A stretch of DNA of 64,000 bases from Lolium rigidum (Eukaryota; Streptophyta; Magnoliopsida; Poales; Poaceae), in assembly GCF_022539505.1 (NCBI RefSeq), contig NC_061510.1, forward strand, positions 92,892,292 to 92,956,291, given 5' to 3'. The translations under genes and the position numbers were made by a program. Positions 58,321 through 64,000 of this stretch are shown piece after piece. A model generated the notes under the pieces. It saw nothing but the letters and a program-made list of their open reading frames with translations, was not told the DNA's origin and searched no databases. The stretch's first letter is position 1. Each line of letters starts with the position of its first letter.

Positions 58321-58479
58321 TAAAATAAAATCAACTAGCAAGTCTTGTAGATGTTTTCTTTACACCATTTTAGCAGTGCTTCCCAAGGTTCGATTAAACC
58401 TAGATCTACTAGAAAAAATGCTTATCATACTACAATCCGTAATCCGGATCGAAGGTATCAGCTCCAACTTGTGCGCCAC

Positions 58480-60072
58480 TGATACGCGTAGATGCACACG
58501 TCCGTTGGGAACCCCAAGTGGAAGGTATGATGCGTATAGAAGCAAGTTTCCCTCAGTATGAAACCAAGGTTTAATCGAACCAGTAGGAGCCAAGAAGCAC
58601 GTTGAAGGTTGATGGTCGCGAAATGTGATGCGGCGCAACACCAGGGATTCTGGCGCCAACGTGGAACCTGCACAACACAACCAAAGTACTTTGCCCCAAC
58701 GAAACAGTGAGGTTGTCAATCTCACCGGCTTGCTGTAACAAAGGATTAAACGTATCGAGTGGAAGATGTTTGCAAAGAAAACAAGTAAACACAATTGCGT
58801 AGATTGTATGCTATGTAAAGAATAGGACCGGGGTCCACAGTTCACTAGAGGTGTCTCTCCCATAAGATAAAAGCATGTTGGGTGAACAAATTACAGTCGG
58901 GCAATTGACAAATAGAGAAGGGCATAACAATGCATATACATGATATGATAAATATAGTGAGATTTAATTGGGCATTACGACAAAGTACATAGACCGCCAT
59001 CCAACTCGCATCTATGCCTAAAAAGTCCACCTTCGAGGTTATCATCCGAACCCCATTCGGTATTAAGTTGCTAAGCAACGGACAATTGCATTAAGTATGG
59101 TGCGTAATGTAATCGACAACTACATCCTTAGACATAGCATCAATGTTTTATCCCTAGTGGCAACAAGCACATCACAACCTTAGAACCTACTCGTCATGAT
59201 CCCAGGTGTCAATGAAGGCATGAACCCACTATCGAGCATAAATACTCCCTCTTGGAGTTAAGAGCAAAAACTTGGCCGAGCCTCTACTAATAACGGAGAG
59301 CATGCAAGATCATAAACAACACATAAACAATAGATTGATAATCACCATAACATAGTATTCTCTATCCATCGGATCCCGACAAACACAACATATAGAATTA
59401 CGAGATAGATGATCTTGATCATGTTAGGCAGCTCACAAGATCCAACAATGAAGCACAATTAGGAGAAGACGACCATCTAGCTACTGCTATGGACCCATGG
59501 TCCAGGGGTGAACTACTCACTCATCACTCCGGAGGCGATCATGGCGATGAAGAGCCCTCCGGGAGATGAATCCCCTCTCCGGCAGGGTGCCGGAGGCGAT
59601 CTCCCGAATCCCCCGAGATGGGATTCGCGGCGGCGGCGTCTCTGGAAGGTTTTCCGTATCGTGGCTCTCGGTATTGGGGTTTTCGCGACGGAGACTTTAA
59701 GTAGGCGGAAGGGCAACGCGGGGGGCCACACGAGGGGCCCAGGGGGCAGGCCGGCGCGGCCAAGGCCTGGGCCGCGCCGCCCTATCCCCTGGCTGCCTCG
59801 TGGCCCCACTTCGTTATCTCTTCGGTCTTCTGGAAGCTTCGTGCAAAAATAGGACCCCGGGCGAAGATTTCGTCCAATTCCGAGAATATTTCCTTACTAG
59901 GATTTCGAAACCAAAAACAGCAGAAAACAACGAATCGGCTCTTCGGCATCTTGTTAATAGGTTAGTTCCGGAAAATGCGTAAATACGACATATAATGTGC
60001 ATAAAACATGTAGGTATCATCAATAAAGTAGCATGGAACATAAGAAATTATCGATACGTTGGAGACGTATCA
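58480..60072 (-). repeat. Beta element 3' LTR
   Basis: In minus orientation it runs from TGATACGTCTCC (60,072) to CTACGCGTATCA (58,480), giving matched ends TGATACG...CGTATCA. Its U3 half resembles alpha LTRs; the U5 end is unrelated to theirs. The TATA position reads TACTTAAAG (minus; plus-strand about 59,694-59,703). Confidence 0.93.
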
Positions 60073-62590
60073 GCATCCCCAAGCTTAGTTCTGCTCGTCC
60101 CGAGCAGGTAAACCGATAACAAAGATAATTTCTGAAGTGACATGCCATCATAATCTTGATCATACTATTTGTAAACATATGTAATGAATGCAGCGATCAA
60201 AACAAAGGTAATGACATGAGTAAACAAGTGAATCATATAGCAAAGACTTTTCATGAATAGTACTTCAAGACAAGCATCATTAAGTCTTGCATAAGAGTTA
60301 ACTCATAAAGCAATAAATCAAAGTAAAGGTGTTGAAGCAACACATAGGAAGATTAAGTTTCAGCGGTTGCTTTCAACTTATAACATGTATATCTCATGGA
60401 TATTGTCAACATAAAGTAATATAACAAGTGCAATATGCAAGTATGTAGGAATCAATGCACAGTTCACACAAGTGTTTGCTTCTTAGGTGGAGGGAGATAG
60501 GTAAACCGACTCAACAATAAAAGTAAAAGAATGGTCCTTCAAGAGGAAAGCATCGATTGCTTGTATTTGTGCTAGAGCTTTTATTTTGAAAACATGAAAC
60601 AATTTTGTCAACGGTAGTAATAAAGCATATGAGTTATGTAAATTATATCTTACAAGTTGCAAGCCTCATGCATAGTATACTAATAGTGCCCGCACCTCGT
60701 CCTACTTAGCTTGGACTACCGGATCTTTGCATGCCATGTTTCAACCAAGTATCACAAAGGGGTACCTCCATGCCGCTCGTACAAAGGTCTAAGGAGAATG
60801 CTCGCATTTTGGATTTCTCGCTTTTGATTATTCTCAACTTAGACATCCATACCGGGACAACATGGACAACAGATAATGGACTCCTCTTAAATGCATAAGC
60901 ATGTAGCAATGATTATTATTCTCATATGAGATTGAGGATATATGTCCAAAACTGAAACTTCAACCATGATTCATGGCTTTAGTTAGCGGCCCAATGTTCT
61001 TCTCTAACAATTTTGCATGCTCCAACCACTAAAATGATAGATCCTTCAGACAAGACGGACATGCATAGCAACTCACATGATATTCAACAATAGTTGATGG
61101 CGTTCCCCAGAAGCATGGTTATCGCACAACAAGCAACTTAATAAAATATAAAGTGCATAAGTACATATTCAATACTACGATAGTTTTTAAGGCTATTTTG
61201 TCCCATGAGCTATATATTGCAAAGGTAAATGATGGAATTTTAAAGGTAGCACTCAAGCAATTTACTTTGGAATGGCGGAGAAATACCATGTAGTAGGTAG
61301 GTATGGTGGACACAAATGGCATAGTGGTTGGCTCAAGGATTTTGGATGCATGAGAAGTATTCCCTCTCGATACAAGGTTTAGGCTAGCAAGGTTATTTGA
61401 AGCAAACTCAAGGATGAACAAGTGCAGCAAAACTCACATAAAAGACATATTGTAAACATTATAAGACTCTACACCGTCTTCCTTGTTGTTCAAAACTCAA
61501 TACTAGATATTATCTAGACCTTAGAGAGACCAAATATGCAAATCAAATTTTAGCAAGCTCTATGTATTTCTTCATTAATGGGTGCAAAGCATATGATGCA
61601 AGAGCTTAAACATGAGCACAACAATTGCCAAGTATCACATTATCCAAGACATTTTAGAATTACTACATGTAGCATTTTCCAATTCCAACCATATAACAAT
61701 TTAACGAAGAAGAAACTTCGCCTTGAACATTATGAGTAAAGCCTAAGGACACATGTGTCCATATGCAACAGCGGAGCGTGTCTCTCTCCCACAAAGTGAA
61801 TGCTAGGATCCATCTTATTCAAACAAAAACAAAAACAAAAACAAACCGACGCTCCAAGTAAAGAACACAAGATGTGACTCGAATAAAAATATAGTTTCAG
61901 GGGAGGAACCTCGATGATGTTGTCGATGAAGAAGGGGATGCCTTGGGCATCCCCAAGCTTAGACGCTTGAGTCTTCTTAAAATATGCAGGGGTGAACCAC
62001 GGGGGCATCCCCAAGCTTAGAGCTTTCACTCCTCTTGATCATAGTATATCATTCTCCTCTCTTGACCCTTGAAAACTTCCTTCACACCAAACTTCAAGCA
62101 AACTCATTAGAGGGTTAGTGCACAATTAATAATTCACATGTTCAGAGGTGGCACAATCATTCTTTACACTTCTGGACATTGCATAAAGCTACTGGACATT
62201 AATGGATCAAAGAAATAAATCCAACATAGCAAAAGAGGCAATGCGAAATAAAAGGCAGAATCTGTCAAAAACAGAACAGTCCGTAAAGACGAATTTAAAG
62301 CTGGCACCAGACTTGCTCAAATGGAAAAACTCAAAACTAATGAAAGTTGCGTACATATCTGAGGATCACGCTCGTAAATTGGCAGATTTTTTCGAATTTT
62401 CTACAGAGGACTGTACCCAGATTCGTGACAGACAGCAATGCTGTTTCTGCGCAGCGATCCCAAATATAACATCAACTTTGACATAGAAACTTTACTTGGC
62501 ACAAAAACATGATAAGGAGAGGTTGCTACAGTAGTAAACAACTTCCAAGACTCAACAAAACAAAAAATTGCTGTAGTAAAAACATGGGTT
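60073..62590 (-). other. Shared 3' internal module (beta element), non-coding
   Basis: Closely matches 20,522-23,040. It begins with the PPT-like CCCCAAGCTTA. No recognisable domain. Confidence 0.7.
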
Positions 62591-62645
62591 GTCTCCCATA
62601 AGCGCTTTTCTTTAACGCCTTTCAGCTAGGCGCAGAAAGTGCAAA

Positions 62646-63299
62646 TCAAGTATTATCGAGAGATGAAGCATCAACATCATAACCAGGGGTGTTGGGAGTT
62701 TTCTCAACTAAGCATAGTATATTGGATACATAAGTTTTAGCGTCTCCCTTTTCATTAGTCTTGGGCTTGCTACTCTCATCGAATAAATTTTCAGGAACAA
62801 GCCAAGCATAGTTATTTTCTAGTGCATCATTCATAGCTAGGAGTTTACATGGTATTGGTGCTTCGATCTCCCCACCATCATTAATATTATTAGTGTATCT
62901 TATTCTATCTATGTCCATTTTTTCAAGGAGACCAACAAAATTAGTATGAGAACCTAGCATATTAAATTTAGCAAAAACCTTTCTAGCCTCTCTTGCTAGA
63001 CCACCAAATTCTCTAAGAAGGGTTTCTATAACAAAATCTTTCTTTTCCCCTTCTTCCATATCACCAAGTGTAAGAAACATGTGTTGGATTATAGGATTGA
63101 GATTAACAAATTTAGTTTCCAACATGCGAACTAAAACAGCAGCAGCAATTTCATAGGTAGGTGCAAGTTCTACCAAGTGTCTATCTTCAAAATCTTCAGT
63201 AATACTAACATGATTGAAAAATTCTTCTATATTATTTCTCCCAACTATGGACCCACGTCCTACCGGTATGTCTTTTGTGGTGAAATTAAAAGGAAACAT
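62646..63299 (-). CDS. Gag-like ORF of the beta element
   Basis: An intact ORF of 217 residues from ATG 63,299 (MFPFNFTTKDIPVGRGSIVG); the frame is open a little further upstream without an ATG. It is predicted helical, with LVELAPTYEIAAAVLVRMLE, GLAREARKVFAKFNMLG and MDIDRIRYTNN blocks, consistent with the N-terminal capsid part of a gypsy-class gag. There is no zinc knuckle, protease or RT downstream. It ends in PGYDVDASSLDNT, the same tail as the protease fragment at 2,818. The ORF thus joins gag directly to the polyprotein's downstream end by internal deletion. It lies about 230 bp from the primer-binding site, the normal gag position. Gag identity is moderately sure. Confidence 0.65.
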   Translation of the reverse strand: MFPFNFTTKDIPVGRGSIVGRNNIEEFFNHVSITEDFEDRHLVELAPTYEIAAAVLVRMLETKFVNLNPIIQHMFLTLGDMEEGEKKDFVIETLLREFGGLAREARKVFAKFNMLGSHTNFVGLLEKMDIDRIRYTNNINDGGEIEAPIPCKLLAMNDALENNYAWLVPENLFDESSKPKTNEKGDAKTYVSNILCLVEKTPNTPGYDVDASSLDNT

Positions 63300-63526
63300 G
63301 GTGCAATAAGCAAAAAGTAAACAAGGCGAATAAAGTAAAGACAAGTAACTAATTTTTTTTGTGTTTTTGATATAGAGAGCAAGACAGTAAATAAAGTAAA
63401 ACTAGCAACTAATTTTTTTGTGTTTTGATTTAGTGCAGCAAACAAAGTGGTAAATAAAATAAAGCAAGACAAAAACAAAGTAAAGAGATTGAGAAGTGGA
63501 GACTCCCCTTGCAGCGTGTCTTGATC

Positions 63527-63544
63527 TCCCCGGCAACGGCGCCA
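63527..63544 (-). promoter_or_regulatory. Beta element primer-binding site (tRNA-Asp type)
   Basis: Plus-strand CCCCGGCAACGGCGCCA; the minus strand reads TGGCGCCGTTGCCGGGG. It is present once here, 12 bases from the LTR, in contrast with the duplicated site of the alpha elements. Confidence 0.85.
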
Positions 63545-63555
63545 GAAATTTAGCT

Positions 63556-64000
63556 TGATACGCGTAGATGCACACGTCCGTTGGGAACCCCAAGTGGAAG
63601 GTATGATGCGTATAGAAGCAAGTTTCCCTCAGTATGAAACCAAGGTTTAATCGAACCAAGTAGGAGCCAAGAAGCACGTTGAAGGTTGATGGTCGCGAAA
63701 TGTGATGCGGCGCAACACCAGGGATTCCTGCGCCAACGTGGAATCTGCACAACAAAACCAAAGTACTTTGCCCCAACGAAACAGTGAGGTTGTCAATCTC
63801 ACCGGCTTGCTGTAACAAAGGATTAAACGTATCGAGTGGAAGATGTTTGCAAAGAAAACAGTAAACACAATTGCGAGTAGATTGTATGCTATGTAAAGAA
63901 TAGGACCGGGGTCCACGAGTTCACTAGAGGTGTCTCTCCCATAAGATAAAAGCATGTTGGGTGAACAAATTACAGTCGGGCAATTGACAAATAGAGAAGG
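63556..64000 (-). repeat. Beta element 5' LTR, partial at window end
   Basis: Matches 58,480-58,922 with only a few substitutions and one-base indels. Confidence 0.95.

Larger units (their letters stand above)
54930..58479 (+). mobile_element. Decayed CACTA (En/Spm) element, 3' part
   Basis: Left to right it contains a DUF4218 segment of a CACTA transposase gene, a DUF8039-like domain, a Pro/Ser- and Lys-rich linker, a multi-exon Ulp1/C48-type protease, and a GC-rich subterminal region with inverted GGGACAAAAG repeats. This order is typical of grass CACTA elements. The 5' part is missing at the LTR fragment and gap. The 3' terminus is uncertain: GTTCTCCACCAATG at 58,306-58,319 resembles a degraded CACTA end. 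The element is cut or followed by the beta LTR at 58,480. Confidence 0.8.
58480..64000 (-). mobile_element. Beta-type TGATACGTC-family LTR element (right end beyond window)
   Basis: The 3' LTR is 58,480-60,072 (1,593 bp), the internal region 60,073-63,555, and the 5' LTR starts at 63,556 and runs off the window. The left target repeat is GCCAC (58,475-58,479); its partner is off-window. The visible 445 bp of the 5' LTR is about 98 percent like the 3' LTR. Internal 60,073-62,590 is nearly identical to the alpha elements. Beyond that it has a gag-like ORF instead of the 236-residue ORF. The primer site is tRNA-Asp type at 63,527-63,544. No protease, RT or integrase, so it is non-autonomous. Confidence 0.93.

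Noticed and set aside
54930..58479. Integrated plant virus sequence
   Set aside because: No movement-protein, coat-protein or viral RT arrangement seen anywhere in the window; the only RT is the copia one at 43,698-44,792.
1..64000. tRNA, rRNA or CRISPR-like arrays
   Set aside because: No cloverleaf-forming conserved A/B-box region, rRNA signature or regular spacer-repeat array seen. The regular GTTCAAATTTGAAA-like units at 7,369-7,690 are degenerate MITE interior.

Overview
This window is transposon-packed chromosome from a large-genome pooid grass (wheat, barley, rye, oat or ryegrass relatives). The evidence is an Angela/WIS/BARE-type copia LTR beginning TGTTGGAGATATGCCC, several LTRs beginning TGATACGTCTCCAACGTATC, Mutator- and hAT-type MITEs, and a CACTA element with a Ulp1-like protease. 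I found no ordinary host gene, rRNA, tRNA or CRISPR array. Every coding region I can support belongs to, or looks derived from, a mobile element.

Region 1 to 37,558 is a nested stack. The oldest layer is a large non-coding LTR element (LARD-B, + strand). The end of its 5' LTR is at 15,413-16,488, its internal region at 16,489-18,337 and 31,330-31,385, and its 3' LTR, about 6.2 kb, at 31,386-37,558. A minus-strand element of the TGATACGTC family ('beta' type, 1-3,189 and 14,837-15,412) sits in its 5' LTR. That element is itself split by a second large non-coding LTR element (LARD-M, minus, 3,190-14,836). LARD-M carries a hAT-like element (8,677-9,716), a tandem duplication of about 1.1 kb, and a later Mutator-type MITE (7,146-7,938). 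The internal region of LARD-B also received a plus-strand 'alpha' element (18,338-31,324, TSD AAGCT). Its 5' LTR was then hit by a second, minus-strand alpha element (19,006-25,586, TSD CCTTA).

Region 37,559 to 54,504 holds a fragment of retroelement coding sequence, then a minus-strand gag-like pseudogene. That pseudogene is interrupted by a complete copia element (38,478-47,226, TSD CATAC) with nearly identical LTRs but a broken polyprotein. To its right a roughly 1.8-kb intergenic region separates the minus-strand gag-like gene from a plus-strand, eight-exon gene (50,413-54,241). That gene carries a 'putative gypsy type transposon' domain (PF04195 type), and all of its splice phases agree once one A-run length change is allowed for.

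Region 54,505 to 64,000 starts with a 100-N gap and an LTR fragment. Next comes a decayed CACTA element (DUF4218, a DUF8039-like domain, then a Ulp1/C48 protease) whose protease exon is split by a 380-bp Mutator-type foldback MITE. Last is a beta element (58,480 to beyond the window end) with an intact gag-like ORF.

The strongest candidates for something not routinely described are three. First, the alpha and beta families share a U3 and about 2.5 kb of 3' internal sequence but have different 5' modules: a unique 236-residue membrane-segment ORF in alpha, and gag or protease remnants in beta. Second, the alpha elements have a duplicated primer-binding site. Third, the multi-exon PF04195-type gene lies head-to-head with a gag-like gene. 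All homology statements come from reading the sequence and from family knowledge; no search was run.
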